Positions 42,686 to 53,074 of a stretch of 64,000 nt of DNA are shown here, piece after piece (positions within the stretch are counted from its first letter, which is position 1; each line of letters starts with the position of its first letter). The notes below the pieces were generated by a model, which made no database searches, was not told the origin of the DNA, and saw only the letters and a program-made list of their open reading frames with translations. Location of the stretch: NCBI RefSeq assembly GCF_004761875.1, contig NZ_SJEY01000001.1, positions 186,001-250,000 on the forward strand. The letters run 5' to 3'. This DNA is from Roseovarius aestuariivivens. Its GTDB lineage: Bacteria > Pseudomonadota > Alphaproteobacteria > Rhodobacterales > Rhodobacteraceae. Position numbers and translations under genes: made by a program.

Positions 42686-43810
42686 TTGAGCGACCTTCAC
42701 ACCACGCCGCTGACCGCGTTGCACAAGGAACTTGGCGCCAAGATGACCGGCTTCGCCGGCTACGAGATGCCGGTGCAGTTTTCCCTGGGCGTTATGAAAG
42801 AACACCTGCACACACGCGAAAAGGCCGGGCTCTTCGACGTCTCGCACATGGGACAGGTGCTGATCCGGCACGAAGCGGGCTATGGCGGCGCGGCCGCCGA
42901 CCTTGAAACGCTGGTGCCCGCCGACCTTCTGGGACTGGGCGAGAAGCGCCAGCGCTACGGGCTTTTCACCAATGATACGGGCGGCATCCTCGACGATCTG
43001 ATGATCACCAACCGGGGCGATCACATCTTTGCCGTGGTCAACGCCGCCTGCAAGGGCGCCGATATCGCGCATATGCGCGCGGGCCTGCCCGACTGCGAGG
43101 TCGTGGCGGTGACCGACCGCGCCCTGCTGGCGCTTCAGGGGCCCGAGGCGGCCGGGGCGCTCGCCCCGATCGCTGCGGGCTGCGAGATCATGCGCTTCAT
43201 GGACACCGGTATTTTCACCTCGGACTATGGCGAACTCTGGATTTCGCGCTCGGGCTATACCGGCGAGGACGGGTTCGAGATTTCCGTACCCGAGGCCGAG
43301 GCCGAACGCCTAGCGCGCGATCTTCTTGCGCAGGACGCGGTGGAACCGGTCGGCCTTGGCGCTCGGGACAGCCTGCGGCTGGAAGCCGGGCTTTGCCTTT
43401 ACGGACAGGACATCGACACCACGACCACGCCGGTCGAGGCCGGGCTGAGCTGGTCCATCGGCAAGGCGCGCCGCGCCGATGGCGCCCGCGCCGGCGGGTT
43501 CCCGGGGGCCGAGCGGATCCTCGACGAGATCGCGGGCGGGGTCGCGCGCTGCCGCATGGGGCTTGCGCCCGAGGGGCGCGCGCCGATGCGCGCGGGCACA
43601 GAGCTTTTCGCCAACGAAGATGCCGACACGCCGATCGGTCAGGTCACCTCGGGCGCGTTCGGCCCGTCCGTGGGCGCGCCGGTCGCGATGGGCTATGTCG
43701 CCGCCAGCCACGCCTCCGAAGGCACCCGCATCTTCGGCGAACTGCGCGGCAAGCGACTGCCGGTCGAGGTGGCGAAGCTGCCCTTCGTCGCCCCCGGTTT
43801 CAAACGTTGA
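42686..43810 (+). CDS. gcvT: Glycine cleavage T-protein (aminomethyltransferase)
   Basis: A 374-residue enzyme that transfers the aminomethyl carbon from GcvH to tetrahydrofolate, releasing ammonia. Typical segments are [46 protein letters not shown] and [18 protein letters not shown]. Start TTG 42686 has a strong GAGGGAGA site 7-14 bases upstream; the in-frame ATG at 42635 would add 17 Pro/Ala/Arg-rich residues not typical of the family. First gene of gcvTHP and under the glycine riboswitch. Confidence 0.95.
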   Translation: MSDLHTTPLTALHKELGAKMTGFAGYEMPVQFSLGVMKEHLHTREKAGLFDVSHMGQVLIRHEAGYGGAAADLETLVPADLLGLGEKRQRYGLFTNDTGGILDDLMITNRGDHIFAVVNAACKGADIAHMRAGLPDCEVVAVTDRALLALQGPEAAGALAPIAAGCEIMRFMDTGIFTSDYGELWISRSGYTGEDGFEISVPEAEAERLARDLLAQDAVEPVGLGARDSLRLEAGLCLYGQDIDTTTTPVEAGLSWSIGKARRADGARAGGFPGAERILDEIAGGVARCRMGLAPEGRAPMRAGTELFANEDADTPIGQVTSGAFGPSVGAPVAMGYVAASHASEGTRIFGELRGKRLPVEVAKLPFVAPGFKR

Positions 43811-43832
43811 TCATCAGGAAGGAGACCCCCCA

Positions 43833-44192
43833 ATGAAATTCACCGAAGAGCACGAATGGCTCGACGAGGAGGATGGCGTCGTCACCGTCGGCATCACCGA
43901 GCATGCCGCCGAACAGCTGGGCGATATCGTTTTCGTCGAACTGCCCGAGGTCGGTGCAGAAGTGAGCAAGGACGACGAGATCGTGGTGATCGAAAGCGTC
44001 AAGGCCGCCTCGGACATCCTCGCGCCGCTCGACGGCGAGATCGTGGAGGTCAACGAGGCGTTGGTCGACGAGCCCTCGAAGATCAACGAAGATCCGATGG
44101 GGGCTGCGTGGTTCTTCAAGATGAAGCCCGCCGACACAAGCCAGATGGACGATTACATGGATGAAGCCGCCTACAAGGCCTTCATCGACTGA
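43833..44192 (+). CDS. gcvH: Glycine cleavage H-protein
   Basis: A 119-residue lipoyl carrier that shuttles aminomethyl groups between P- and T-proteins. [10 protein letters not shown] at the start, the lipoylation site in [18 protein letters not shown] (Lys at about 60) and [14 protein letters not shown] are typical. A clear GGAAGGAGAC site precedes ATG 43833, 22 bases after the gcvT stop. Confidence 0.96.
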   Translation: MKFTEEHEWLDEEDGVVTVGITEHAAEQLGDIVFVELPEVGAEVSKDDEIVVIESVKAASDILAPLDGEIVEVNEALVDEPSKINEDPMGAAWFFKMKPADTSQMDDYMDEAAYKAFID

Positions 44193-44342
44193 TCCGAACC
44201 CGCCGGGCGGCGCGACGGCTTTGCCCTTAAAGCTTTGCCAAGATCCTCATGCGGGATTTGGCGCCGACGGCGGGATTATTCGAGGCACGGAGGACAGGGC
44301 AGGGCGCGCGCCGTGCCCCGACCCGACGCAAAGGAGACTGAC

Positions 44343-47186
44343 ATGCCGTTCCAGCCCACAGATTACCAGCCCTATGATTTCGCCAACCGTCGTCACATAG
44401 GCCCCTCGCCCGAGGAAATGGCCGAGATGCTGGAAGCCGTGGGCGCAAAGTCGCTCGACGCGCTCATCGACGAAACCGTGCCGAAATCCATCCGGCAGGA
44501 CACGCCGCTCGATTTTGGCCCGCCGAAGTCGGAGCGTGAGTTGATGCACGACATGCGCATGGTCGCAGCCAAGAACAAGGTGCTCGTCAGCCTGATCGGT
44601 CAGGGTTATCACGGCACCGTCACGCCCCCCGCGATCCAGCGCAATATTCTCGAAAACCCCGCCTGGTACACAGCCTATACCCCATATCAGCCCGAGATCA
44701 GCCAGGGCCGGCTCGAGGCGCTGCTGAATTTCCAGACGATGATCTCCGACCTGACCGGGCTCGAGATCGCCAACGCCTCTCTGCTGGACGAATCGACCGC
44801 CTGCGCCGAGGCGATGACCATGGCGCAGCGCGTGGCCAAGTCGAAAGCGACCGCGTTTTTCGTCGATGAAAACTGCCATCCGCAGAACATCGCCGTGATG
44901 CGCACCCGGGCGGAACCCCTGGGCATCGAGATCGTGGTCGGCGCGCCCGAGGATCTGGACGCCACCGCCGTCTTCGGCGCGATCTTCCAGTATCCCGGCA
45001 CCTTCGGGCATCTGCGCGACGTGTCCGACCAGATGTCGGCGCTTCACGAACAGAACGCCATCGGCATCGTGTCCGCCGATCCGCTGGCGCTGACCCTGCT
45101 CAAGGAGCCCGGCGCGATGGGCGCCGATATCGCGGTGGGCAGCGTGCAGCGCTTCGGTGTGCCGATGGGCTATGGCGGGCCGCACGCGGCCTATATCGCT
45201 TGCCGCGACGCCTACAAGCGCGCGCTGCCGGGTCGGCTTGTCGGGGTCAGCGTCGACAGCCACGGCAACCGCGCCTACCGCCTCAGCCTGCAAACGCGCG
45301 AGCAGCACATCCGCCGCGAAAAGGCCACGTCGAACGTCTGCACCGCGCAGGCGCTTCTGGCGGTCATGGCGTCGATGTACGCGGTCTTTCACGGTCCCAA
45401 GGGCCTGCGCGCCATCGCCGAGCGTATTCACGCCAAGACCGCGCGCCTTGCTGCGGGGCTGGAAGCGGCGGGCTTCACGGTCGAGCCCGAAACCTTTTTC
45501 GACACGATCACCGTCGATGTCGGCCCGCTCCAGTCCGCGGTGATGAAATCCGCCGTGGACGAGGGCATCAACCTGCGCGCCGTGGGCAAGACCCGCATCG
45601 GCATCACGTTGGACGAGGCGACGCTGCCGGCCAATGTGGATGCGGTCTGGCGCGCCTTCGGCATCACGGGCCTGTCGGTGGACGAACAGCACCCGCGCCT
45701 GCCCGAAAATCTTCTGCGGCGCTCGGACTATCTCACGCATCCCATTTTCCACATGAACCGCGCGGAAACCGAGATGATGCGCTACATGCGCCGCCTTGCG
45801 GACCGCGACCTCGCGCTTGACCGGGCGATGATCCCGCTCGGGTCCTGCACGATGAAGCTCAACGCGGCGGCCGAGATGATGCCGATCAGCTGGCGCGACT
45901 TCGCGCGCCTGCACCCGTTCGTGCCCGCTGATCAGGCCGAAGGATATGCCGAACTGATCGGCGACCTGTCGCACAAGCTCTGCGTGATCACCGGCTACGA
46001 CGATATGTCGATGCAGCCCAATTCGGGCGCGCAGGGCGAATATGCGGGGCTTCTGACCATCGCCGCCTATCACCGTGCCAATGGCGACGAGAATCGCAAT
46101 GTCTGCATCATCCCCGTCAGTGCGCATGGCACCAACCCCGCCTCGGCCCAGATGGTCGGCTGGAAAGTGGTGCCGGTCAAATCCGACAAGAACGGCGATA
46201 TCGACGTCGAGGATTTCCGCGCCAAGGCCGAGAAGCATTCCGAAAACCTCGCCGGGTGCATGATCACCTATCCCTCTACCCACGGCGTTTTCGAGGAAAC
46301 CGTGCGCGAGGTCTGCCAGATCACCCACGATCACGGCGGGCAGGTCTATATCGACGGCGCGAACCTCAACGCCATGGTGGGCTTGGCACGCCCCGGTGAC
46401 GTCGGCGGCGACGTGAGCCATCTCAACCTGCACAAAACGTTCTGCATCCCCCATGGCGGGGGCGGGCCCGGCATGGGGCCGATCGGCGTCAAGGCGCATC
46501 TTGCGCCGCATCTGCCTGCCAATCCCCTCTCGGGCACGGGCGGGGCGGTGTCCGCCGCGCCCTTCGGCTCGGCCTCGATCCTGCCGATCAGCTGGGCCTA
46601 TACCCTTCTGATGGGCGGCGAGGGGATGACGCAGGCCACCCGCGTGGCGATCCTCAACGCCAATTACATCGCCCGGCGGCTCGAGGGGGCGTATGACGTG
46701 CTTTACAAGGGCCGCAACGGGCGCATCGCGCATGAATGCATCCTTGATACGCGTCCCTTCGCCGACAGTGCGGGCGTGACCGTCGATGATATCGCCAAGC
46801 GGCTCATCGACAACGGCTTTCATGCCCCTACGATGAGCTGGCCGGTCTCCGGCACCCTGATGGTCGAACCGACCGAGTCCGAGACCAAGGCCGAGCTCGA
46901 TCGCTTCTGCGACGCCATGCTGGCGATCCGCGAAGAGATCCGCGATATCGAGGAAGAGCGCATCGACCGCGACAACAACCCGCTCAAGAACGCGCCGCAC
47001 ACGATGGAGGACCTCGTGCGCGACTGGGATCGGCCCTATAGCCGCGAACAGGCGTGTTTCCCGCCGGGCGCCTTCCGGGTGGACAAGTACTGGCCGCCGG
47101 TCAATCGCGTCGACAACGCCTATGGCGACCGCAACCTCGTGTGCACCTGCCCACCGATGGAGGACTACGCCGAAGCCGCCGAATAA
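44343..47186 (+). CDS. gcvP: Glycine cleavage P-protein (glycine decarboxylase)
   Basis: A 947-residue PLP-dependent decarboxylase, the fused single-chain P-protein. The N-terminal half has [18 protein letters not shown]; the C-terminal half has the PLP lysine in [21 protein letters not shown] near residue 699. The C-terminus ([20 protein letters not shown]) is typical. The start follows GCAAAGGAGACTGAC; a 150-base gap from gcvH holds no gene I can see. Confidence 0.97.
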   Translation: MPFQPTDYQPYDFANRRHIGPSPEEMAEMLEAVGAKSLDALIDETVPKSIRQDTPLDFGPPKSERELMHDMRMVAAKNKVLVSLIGQGYHGTVTPPAIQRNILENPAWYTAYTPYQPEISQGRLEALLNFQTMISDLTGLEIANASLLDESTACAEAMTMAQRVAKSKATAFFVDENCHPQNIAVMRTRAEPLGIEIVVGAPEDLDATAVFGAIFQYPGTFGHLRDVSDQMSALHEQNAIGIVSADPLALTLLKEPGAMGADIAVGSVQRFGVPMGYGGPHAAYIACRDAYKRALPGRLVGVSVDSHGNRAYRLSLQTREQHIRREKATSNVCTAQALLAVMASMYAVFHGPKGLRAIAERIHAKTARLAAGLEAAGFTVEPETFFDTITVDVGPLQSAVMKSAVDEGINLRAVGKTRIGITLDEATLPANVDAVWRAFGITGLSVDEQHPRLPENLLRRSDYLTHPIFHMNRAETEMMRYMRRLADRDLALDRAMIPLGSCTMKLNAAAEMMPISWRDFARLHPFVPADQAEGYAELIGDLSHKLCVITGYDDMSMQPNSGAQGEYAGLLTIAAYHRANGDENRNVCIIPVSAHGTNPASAQMVGWKVVPVKSDKNGDIDVEDFRAKAEKHSENLAGCMITYPSTHGVFEETVREVCQITHDHGGQVYIDGANLNAMVGLARPGDVGGDVSHLNLHKTFCIPHGGGGPGMGPIGVKAHLAPHLPANPLSGTGGAVSAAPFGSASILPISWAYTLLMGGEGMTQATRVAILNANYIARRLEGAYDVLYKGRNGRIAHECILDTRPFADSAGVTVDDIAKRLIDNGFHAPTMSWPVSGTLMVEPTESETKAELDRFCDAMLAIREEIRDIEEERIDRDNNPLKNAPHTMEDLVRDWDRPYSREQACFPPGAFRVDKYWPPVNRVDNAYGDRNLVCTCPPMEDYAEAAE

Positions 47187-47305
47187 GGGCGGCGCCTCCC
47201 GGCGTGCGGGTACCTTGATCCAGACCCGGGGCAGCGCACCTGTCCCGGGCCGCAGATGTCTTGTAGGGTCAAAGGGTTTTCATCCACCTATTTGAAAGGC
47301 AATGC

Positions 47306-47968
47306 ATGTCCAGCCCCTACAATTCTACTCCCACCGTTTCCGTCATCGGCTGCCCCCGGAACGACGCGCTGCGCACGCGGCCCTACGCGCCGCTCGGCGC
47401 GGCGGTCTGGACGTCCTCGGGCGATCTTGCGCAGCGCGGCATCACGGCCATCGCGCAGGCCGCGACAGGCACCATGTCGCCCTTCGCCGTTCAGGGCGGC
47501 GAACCCACGCGGAAGTCCGTCTCCGACAGCGTCGTCAACGCGCTGGCGCTCGCGTCCCAGAACGGGCGGGCAAGGCTGGCAATCCCGTTTGTGGCCAGCG
47601 GGATCTTTCTCACCCGGATCATGCCCGCCTGCACCAAGGCCGAACTGGCCGAGATCATCGTCAAGGCGGCGCAGGATAATGACTGCGGCGTGCAGCCGGT
47701 GATCGTCGCCTACGGGGCCGAGGATTTCGGCCTCTTCCAGACCGCGATCTCGTCGCTCGGCGCAACGGGAGTGGAGCTTGTCGAAGGCTCCGTGACGGAT
47801 CACGCCCTGCATGGCTGCGACGTGATCGTCAACGCCGCCAACATGGAGGTGGAGTTCGGCGGCGGCATGTCCGGCAAGATCGGCAGCGCCACCGGCCAGG
47901 AAGCGCAGATCAACGCCGAAGCCCGCAAAGAGCTGCAGGCGTTCTGGGCGGCGAACCCGCCCGGCTGA
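47306..47968 (+). CDS. Macro-domain-like protein, apparently circularly permuted
   Basis: A 220-residue cytosolic protein. The C-terminal third has the macro-domain ADP-ribose motif: VIVNAANMEVEFGGG (Asn176, Gly185-187) followed by the helix SGKIGSATG. The strand and helix pattern usually following that motif appears instead at the N-terminus: GDLAQRGITAIAQAATGT, helix SVSDSVVNALALASQ, then LAIPFVASGIF (resembling the IAFPxISTGIY strand) at about 91-101 and EIIVKAAQDN. So the two halves seem swapped. Binding or hydrolysis of ADP-ribose is inference. It follows gcvP by 119 bases, which contain a GC inverted repeat (47225-47230/47244-47249). A terminator follows. Confidence 0.65.
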   Translation: MSSPYNSTPTVSVIGCPRNDALRTRPYAPLGAAVWTSSGDLAQRGITAIAQAATGTMSPFAVQGGEPTRKSVSDSVVNALALASQNGRARLAIPFVASGIFLTRIMPACTKAELAEIIVKAAQDNDCGVQPVIVAYGAEDFGLFQTAISSLGATGVELVEGSVTDHALHGCDVIVNAANMEVEFGGGMSGKIGSATGQEAQINAEARKELQAFWAANPPG

Positions 47969-47983
47969 GCGCGCAACGAAATC

Positions 47984-48012
47984 GGGGCGGCCCGTCCGGA
48001 CCGCCCCGTCTT
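47984..48012 (+). terminator. Terminator after the macro-domain-like gene
   Basis: A 7-bp GC stem (47984-47990 with 48001-48007), extended by two pairs after a mismatch, is followed by GTCTTTG, 15 bases after the stop codon. Confidence 0.7.
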
Positions 48013-48045
48013 TGGTACTCAAAATGACTGCCTTAAATGGGGCGG

Positions 48046-48101
48046 GCCACGCGGGACAGGCGCGGCCCCTGCCGACGCACTTGGGGAAAAGGCCGCGTGG
48101 C
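48046..48101. other. Structured convergent intergenic region, possible small RNA
   Basis: The 291-base gap between the two convergent genes has no convincing ORF. It holds a perfect 9-bp stem (48046-48054 with 48093-48101) enclosing a CCCC/GGGG inner stem (48066-48069/48083-48086), and to the right an AT-richer block with the palindrome GGTGAAAGAATTCACC at 48158-48173. A small RNA or regulatory-protein site is possible; nothing proves expression. Confidence 0.3.
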
Positions 48102-48259
48102 AGTTAAACGTCTGTCGCGGCCATAGCGCGAAAGGTTCAAAACTTTTGTAACGTTTGGGTGAAAGAATTCACCGTGCCGAGGTAAAAGCGGCTTGCCCTT
48201 GGCCCGGGGTGCGGCGACAGGCACCCGCGACGCGCCCCATACGCGGTGCGCGGACCGCT

Positions 48260-48919
48260 CTAGGTCTCGTCGGTCCAGGGCAGCAGGGCTTTTTCAAGAT
48301 GGTCCTGAAGCTCCTGCTTGATCCGGCGCTGTCGCTTGCCGCGCACGGATTCCGTCGTCATCCGCTCGGCGCGCAGAGCCCAACGTCCGTCGCGATGCGC
48401 GATCTGAAACACCCGGCGCGCGAAGACCAGCTTTTGCTCGGCCGAATAATCGGCAATGACCCAGATCTCGAAACTGTCGAACTCCATGCGGTCGGGCGAC
48501 GCCTCGTTTTCTCCGGCCTTGCCGTAGGTGCGCTCGACAAGGTCCTGAAACCGACCGATATTCAGAAACTCGCCAGATTTCAGCGGCCCGTCATGCGGCG
48601 TCACGATGCGTGCCCCGCTTTTGGTCGTCGCCTCTTCCGACAGGCCGCCCGCCGCCGTGATCGCCGTGCTCCAGCGCTGCTTACCGCATTTTAGCACGAG
48701 GATGATGCCTTCCACATGGATGGCCTCGGCGCTCATGTTGCTGATCAGGCATTGCGCGTCCATGCCCGTGCCCGCCCCGGGATGGATGATCAGGCTTGCG
48801 CGCAGCTGGCGGCGGTAGCTGCTCCAGAAAAGCTGCAGATAGGTCATCCAGATGGGCACCATGGCGACACTCGCCACCACGGTGATCAGATCGCTGTTCT
48901 GTCGCAGAAAATCGAGCAT
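48260..48919 (-). CDS. Membrane-anchored hypothetical protein
   Basis: A 219-residue protein with one N-terminal helix (LITVVASVAMVPIWMTYLQL) and a beta-rich body (ASLIIHPGAG, CLISNMSAEAIHVEGIILVL, FEIWVIADYSAEQKLVFARRVF), ending with a basic helix (RGKRQRRIKQELQDHLEK). I do not recognise a family. ATG 48919 starts 10 bases after the stop of the inositol monophosphatase gene on the same strand, so the two are probably one operon. Confidence 0.75.
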   Translation of the reverse strand: MLDFLRQNSDLITVVASVAMVPIWMTYLQLFWSSYRRQLRASLIIHPGAGTGMDAQCLISNMSAEAIHVEGIILVLKCGKQRWSTAITAAGGLSEEATTKSGARIVTPHDGPLKSGEFLNIGRFQDLVERTYGKAGENEASPDRMEFDSFEIWVIADYSAEQKLVFARRVFQIAHRDGRWALRAERMTTESVRGKRQRRIKQELQDHLEKALLPWTDET

Positions 48920-48929
48920 ATCGTCCTTT

Positions 48930-49793
48930 TCAATCCGCGAGGAAGGCGAACATAGCGGCCAGCTTGTCCCAGGTTGCCTGATCCGGCGCGGCCAGAAGAT
49001 AGCCGTCCTCGAGGCCCGCGTTGTAGTCCGAGCCATCCAGCATCCGCACCACGCCGCCCGCGCGCTGAAAGATCAGAACGCCCGCCGCGTGGTCCCACGG
49101 GTTCATCGTGCCGGAGATGGTGAAATCCATCGCCCCCTGCGCCAGCATCCGGTACTCGTGGCACGAACAGCGCAGCATCTGCGTGCGCGCGAATTGCGGC
49201 AGCAGGGCCGCCGCCTGCGCGCGCTTGTCCTCTGGCAAAAGGTACAGATGCACGAACCCCGACAGATCCTGCGGTGCGCCACCCCTGGCCACGGACAGGC
49301 TGCGCGCCGCCCCTTGCTTGCGCGACATCCGCGCAGGCCCGTTTTCCTCGGCGAGGATCCAGTCATCCATGATCGGATCGTAAAGCAGCCCGAAGACCGG
49401 CACGCCAAAGCGGGCGACCGACAGGATCACCCCGAATAGCGGCAGCCCATGCGCAAAGTTCCACGTCCCGTCCAACGGGTCGACGATAAAGGCAAGCTCC
49501 GCCTCGGCCAGCCTGGCGCGCACGCCGTCTTCCCTTGCGGCCATTTCCTCGCCCACGACCAGCGCGTGGGGAAACATGCGCTGAATGCCGCGCAGGATCA
49601 TCGCCTCGGCGGCCTCGTCGGCCTCGGTCACAAGGTCGAACCGATGCGCCTTGGTGCCCACGTCGCCCGCACCCAGATTACGAAAGCGCGGCAGGATCTC
49701 GGCCCTGGCGGCGCGCCGCACGAGATTTAGGATGGCGGTCGTTTGCGCAAGGCTCAGCGGCGAACTGAGCGGGATGGGCAGGCTGTCGGACAT
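48930..49793 (-). CDS. Inositol monophosphatase family protein
   Basis: A 287-residue Mg2+-dependent phosphatase. The motifs VGEEMA (GEE), IVDPLDGTWNFAHGLPLF (metal-binding DPLDGT) and GTMNPWDHAAGVLIFQRAGG are all conserved. In bacteria these enzymes (SuhB, CysQ-like) act on inositol phosphate, histidinol phosphate, or PAP; which one cannot be decided. The hypothetical membrane protein gene follows directly. Confidence 0.92.
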   Translation of the reverse strand: MSDSLPIPLSSPLSLAQTTAILNLVRRAARAEILPRFRNLGAGDVGTKAHRFDLVTEADEAAEAMILRGIQRMFPHALVVGEEMAAREDGVRARLAEAELAFIVDPLDGTWNFAHGLPLFGVILSVARFGVPVFGLLYDPIMDDWILAEENGPARMSRKQGAARSLSVARGGAPQDLSGFVHLYLLPEDKRAQAAALLPQFARTQMLRCSCHEYRMLAQGAMDFTISGTMNPWDHAAGVLIFQRAGGVVRMLDGSDYNAGLEDGYLLAAPDQATWDKLAAMFAFLAD

Positions 49794-49871
49794 TCGGCGC
49801 GGGCTCCCGTCACAGGCGAATCCAAAAGGGGGTCGGGTGCGCCACTCAATAGGCCGTGACGGCGGACGGGA

Positions 49872-52391
49872 TCAACCGCGCTCGTCTCGCGCCCGCAGCG
49901 TCCGCGCCGGCCGGGCCGAGATCGGGCCAAGCGAAAAGATCAACCCGGCCAGCAGGCTGATCGCCGCGCCGCCGGCCACCACGATCACGCCCGGGCCCCA
50001 CGCCACCGCGAACTCCGTGCCCATCACGTAATGACTCACCGCCCAGGCCCCGGCCAGTCCCGCGCCAAGCGCCACCGCGCCCGCCGCGGCCCCCAGAAGC
50101 CCCGCGCGCAGGCTTAAGCCCCACAGGATCCGCGCCCGGCTCGCGCCCAGCACCTTCAGGATCGCCGCCTCGTAGCTGCGGCTGCGCTGGTCTGCCGCCG
50201 CCGCCCCGATCAGCACCAGGAACCCGGTCAGAAGCGTCGCCGCCGCCCCCCAGGCGATGGCCGAGGCGAGCCCCGCCAGAAGGCCGGACACCTGCTCGAC
50301 CGCGTCCTTGACGCGGATCGCGGTGATGTTGGGATAGGCGCTGCTCAAATCGCGCAGGATCGCGGTTTCGGCCTCCGGCTCGGCATAGACCGTGGCGATG
50401 AAACTGTGCGGTGCCGCGGCAAGCGCGGCCTCGTTCATGATCATGATGAACCCCATGCCTGCGCTGGAAAAATCCACTTCACGGAAAGAGGTGAGCGTCG
50501 CCGTCATGTCGCGGCCAAGAATGTTGACGGTGATCTCGTCGCCAAGGCTCAATCCCATCTCGGCGGCCTCTTCGGCGGCGAAACTGACCTGCGGCGCGCC
50601 GTCATAGCCCGCGTCCCACCATTCGCCCGCCGTCACCGTGCTCCGCTTCGGCAACTCGGCGGCATAGCTTACCCCGCGATCCCCCTGCAGCACCCAGTGA
50701 TCGCCCGCGACCTCGCTGGCCTCCCGGCCGTTGATCTGCGTGATCACCCCACGCAGCATCGGCGCGGCGTCAACCCGCGTGACACCGTCATCCTCGTCCA
50801 GACGGGCGCGAAATCCCGGCATCTGGTCGCGCTGGATATCGACGAAGAAATAGCTCGGCGCGCGCGTCGGCAGATCGCGTGCGATGGCGTCGCGCAGGTT
50901 GCGGTCGATCTGCCCCACGGCGGCCATAACGGTCAAGCCAAGACCCAGCGACAGCACCACGGGTCCCGCCGTGCTGCCCGGGCCGCCGATCGCGGCCAGC
51001 GCCCAGCCCAGGGCCACGCGCCCGCGCACCCGGGGCCGCACCAGCCGCGCCAGCGCGCGCAGGCCCCGCCCCGCCACCGACAGCGCCGCCAGCGCCCCGG
51101 CGATGCCGGCCGCCGCCCACAGCGTCAGCGTTGTATTACCGGAAAACCACGCCGCCACGGCCACCAGCGCGGCCACCAGCGCCAAGGTGAGCGCCACCAG
51201 CCCCGCACCGGGTCTTCCCGCGCCGTCCGCGCCCCGGTAAAGCGCGGCGGGGCGTACCTCGCGCACCCGCGCCAGCGGCCAAAGCGTGAAGATCAGCACC
51301 GTCAGCAGGCTATAGACCACCGCCTCGGCCATCGGGGCGGGATAGGGGGCGAAGACCGCCGGCACCGGCAGCCGCGCCTCGATCAGGGGCGCCAGCAGGA
51401 TCGGCGCGCCCACGCCCAGAACAAGCCCCGCCGCAATCCCCAACAGCGCCAGCACGCCCACCTGAAGGAAATAAACGGTAAAGACCATCCGCTGATCCGC
51501 GCCCAGCGTGCGCAATACCGCGATGACCCGCGTCTTGCCCGCCAGATACGCCCGCAGCGCGGCGGAAATGCCCACGCCGCCCACCGCCAGCCCCGACAGG
51601 CCCACGAGGATCAGGAACGCGCCCAGCCGGTCGACGAACTCGGCCACGCCCGGCGCGCCGTTGCGCGCGTCCGACCAGCGCATGCCGCTGCCCGCAAGCG
51701 CGTCCTCGGCCTCGGCGCGCAGCGCCTCCAGATCGGCCCCTTGCGGCAGGTCGAGCCGGTAATGCGCCGAGAAGAGCGTACCGGGCTCCAGAAGGCCGGA
51801 CGTGTCCAGCGCGTCCCGGGCCACGATGATGCGCGGCCCAAGCCCGAAGCCCGCCGTGCGCGTGTCGGGCTCTCGCGTCAGCCGCGCCATCAGGCGAAAG
51901 TCCTGCGTGCCCAGCCGCACGGTGTCGCCCGGCTCAACCCCCAACCGGGCCACCAGCGTCGGGTGCATCACCATGCCCGGCAGGTCCGCGTCCCCCGCCA
52001 GCGCCACGTTCAGAGGCATCGGGGGGTCCAGCCCCACTTCACCAATCAGCGGATAAAGGTCATCGACCGCTTTCACCTGCGCCAGACCACGTTCCGCGCC
52101 CGCCACGGCCATCGACCGGAAATCGGCGATTTCCGATACTTGCGTGGCCTCGCGCTCCATCCAGGCGCGTTCGCCGGCATCGGCAAACCGATAGGTCAGC
52201 TCGATCTCGGCATCCCCACCCAAAAGGGCCGCCCCTTCCTCGGCCAGCCCTGTCGCGATGCTGGCCCGCACCGTGCCGATGGCGGCGATCGCCGCCACGC
52301 CCAGCACGACACACGCGAGGAAAATCCGGAACCCCCGGATACCGCCGCGCAACTCCCGCGCGGCGATCCTTACGGCAACGGCCAGATTCAC
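49872..52391 (-). CDS. FtsX-like ABC transporter permease (YbbP type)
   Basis: An 839-residue inner-membrane protein with ten or so hydrophobic segments and large periplasmic loops, two FtsX domains and a MacB-like periplasmic domain (ITQINGREASEVAGDHWVLQ, ITVNILGRDMTATLTSFR). It matches the YbbP permease, which with YbbA and TesA forms a common locus. Such mechanotransmission-type ABC systems act on lipoproteins, peptides or lipids in the periplasm rather than importing. It overlaps the ATPase gene by ATGA. Confidence 0.9.
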   Translation of the reverse strand: MNLAVAVRIAARELRGGIRGFRIFLACVVLGVAAIAAIGTVRASIATGLAEEGAALLGGDAEIELTYRFADAGERAWMEREATQVSEIADFRSMAVAGAERGLAQVKAVDDLYPLIGEVGLDPPMPLNVALAGDADLPGMVMHPTLVARLGVEPGDTVRLGTQDFRLMARLTREPDTRTAGFGLGPRIIVARDALDTSGLLEPGTLFSAHYRLDLPQGADLEALRAEAEDALAGSGMRWSDARNGAPGVAEFVDRLGAFLILVGLSGLAVGGVGISAALRAYLAGKTRVIAVLRTLGADQRMVFTVYFLQVGVLALLGIAAGLVLGVGAPILLAPLIEARLPVPAVFAPYPAPMAEAVVYSLLTVLIFTLWPLARVREVRPAALYRGADGAGRPGAGLVALTLALVAALVAVAAWFSGNTTLTLWAAAGIAGALAALSVAGRGLRALARLVRPRVRGRVALGWALAAIGGPGSTAGPVVLSLGLGLTVMAAVGQIDRNLRDAIARDLPTRAPSYFFVDIQRDQMPGFRARLDEDDGVTRVDAAPMLRGVITQINGREASEVAGDHWVLQGDRGVSYAAELPKRSTVTAGEWWDAGYDGAPQVSFAAEEAAEMGLSLGDEITVNILGRDMTATLTSFREVDFSSAGMGFIMIMNEAALAAAPHSFIATVYAEPEAETAILRDLSSAYPNITAIRVKDAVEQVSGLLAGLASAIAWGAAATLLTGFLVLIGAAAADQRSRSYEAAILKVLGASRARILWGLSLRAGLLGAAAGAVALGAGLAGAWAVSHYVMGTEFAVAWGPGVIVVAGGAAISLLAGLIFSLGPISARPARTLRARDERG

Positions 52392-53074
52392 GCCGCCTCC
52401 GCCGCCCGGTCGATCCGCCCGTCGCGCAGACGAACAACGCGCCCGCAGCGATCCGCCAGCGCGGGATCGTGCGTCACCATCACCAACGTCGCACCCTGCC
52501 GCTCCGCCAGCCCGAAGAGCAGCTCGATGATCGCCGCCCCGGTCGCGCTATCGAGATTGCCCGTCGGTTCGTCGGCCAGAAGGATGTCGGGACGCGGCGC
52601 CACCGCGCGCGCCAGCGCCACGCGCTGCTGCTCGCCCCCAGACAACTGCGACGGGTAATGCCCCGCGCGCTTTGCAAGGCCCACCGTGTCAAGCGCCGCC
52701 TCCGCGCGGTCCATCGCGTCGCCCGCGCCCGCCAGTTCCAGCGGTGTCGCCACGTTTTCCAGCGCCGTCATCGTGGGGATCAGGTGGAAGGACTGAAAGA
52801 CCACGCCGATATGGTCTCGCCTGAGCCGCGCCAGCGCGTCCTCGCCCATCGCCGTCAGGTCCTGCCCCAGCGCCTTGACCGTGCCGCCGGTCGCGCGCTC
52901 CAGCCCGCCCATCAGCATCAGCAGTGAGGATTTGCCCGAGCCGCTGGGCCCAACAAGGCCAAGTGTCTCGCCCCTGTGGACATCGAGATCGATTGCCTCA
53001 AGTATCCGCACAAGACCGGCGTTGCCATCAAGGGACAACGACGCCTGCCGCAGCGATAACACGGGATCGGACAT
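52388..53074 (-). CDS. ABC transporter ATP-binding protein (YbbA/LolD type)
   Basis: A 228-residue ATPase with Walker A VGPSGSGKSSLLML, signature LSGGEQQRVALARAV, Walker B ILLADEPTGNLDSATG and switch His in MVTHDPAL. The pattern (LADEPTGNLD) is that of the LolD/MacB/FtsE group. ATG 53074 is used; its codon shares two bases with the ATG of the divergent tesA (CATG at 53072-53075). The long upstream frame extension inside tesA is not protein-like. Confidence 0.93.
   Translation of the reverse strand: MSDPVLSLRQASLSLDGNAGLVRILEAIDLDVHRGETLGLVGPSGSGKSSLLMLMGGLERATGGTVKALGQDLTAMGEDALARLRRDHIGVVFQSFHLIPTMTALENVATPLELAGAGDAMDRAEAALDTVGLAKRAGHYPSQLSGGEQQRVALARAVAPRPDILLADEPTGNLDSATGAAIIELLFGLAERQGATLVMVTHDPALADRCGRVVRLRDGRIDRAAEAA

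Noticed and set aside
48033-48224. 63-codon minus-strand ORF in the gap before the hypothetical membrane protein
   Set aside because: Very Arg/Pro-rich, no ribosome site, no homology that I recognise; the region looks like structured non-coding DNA.
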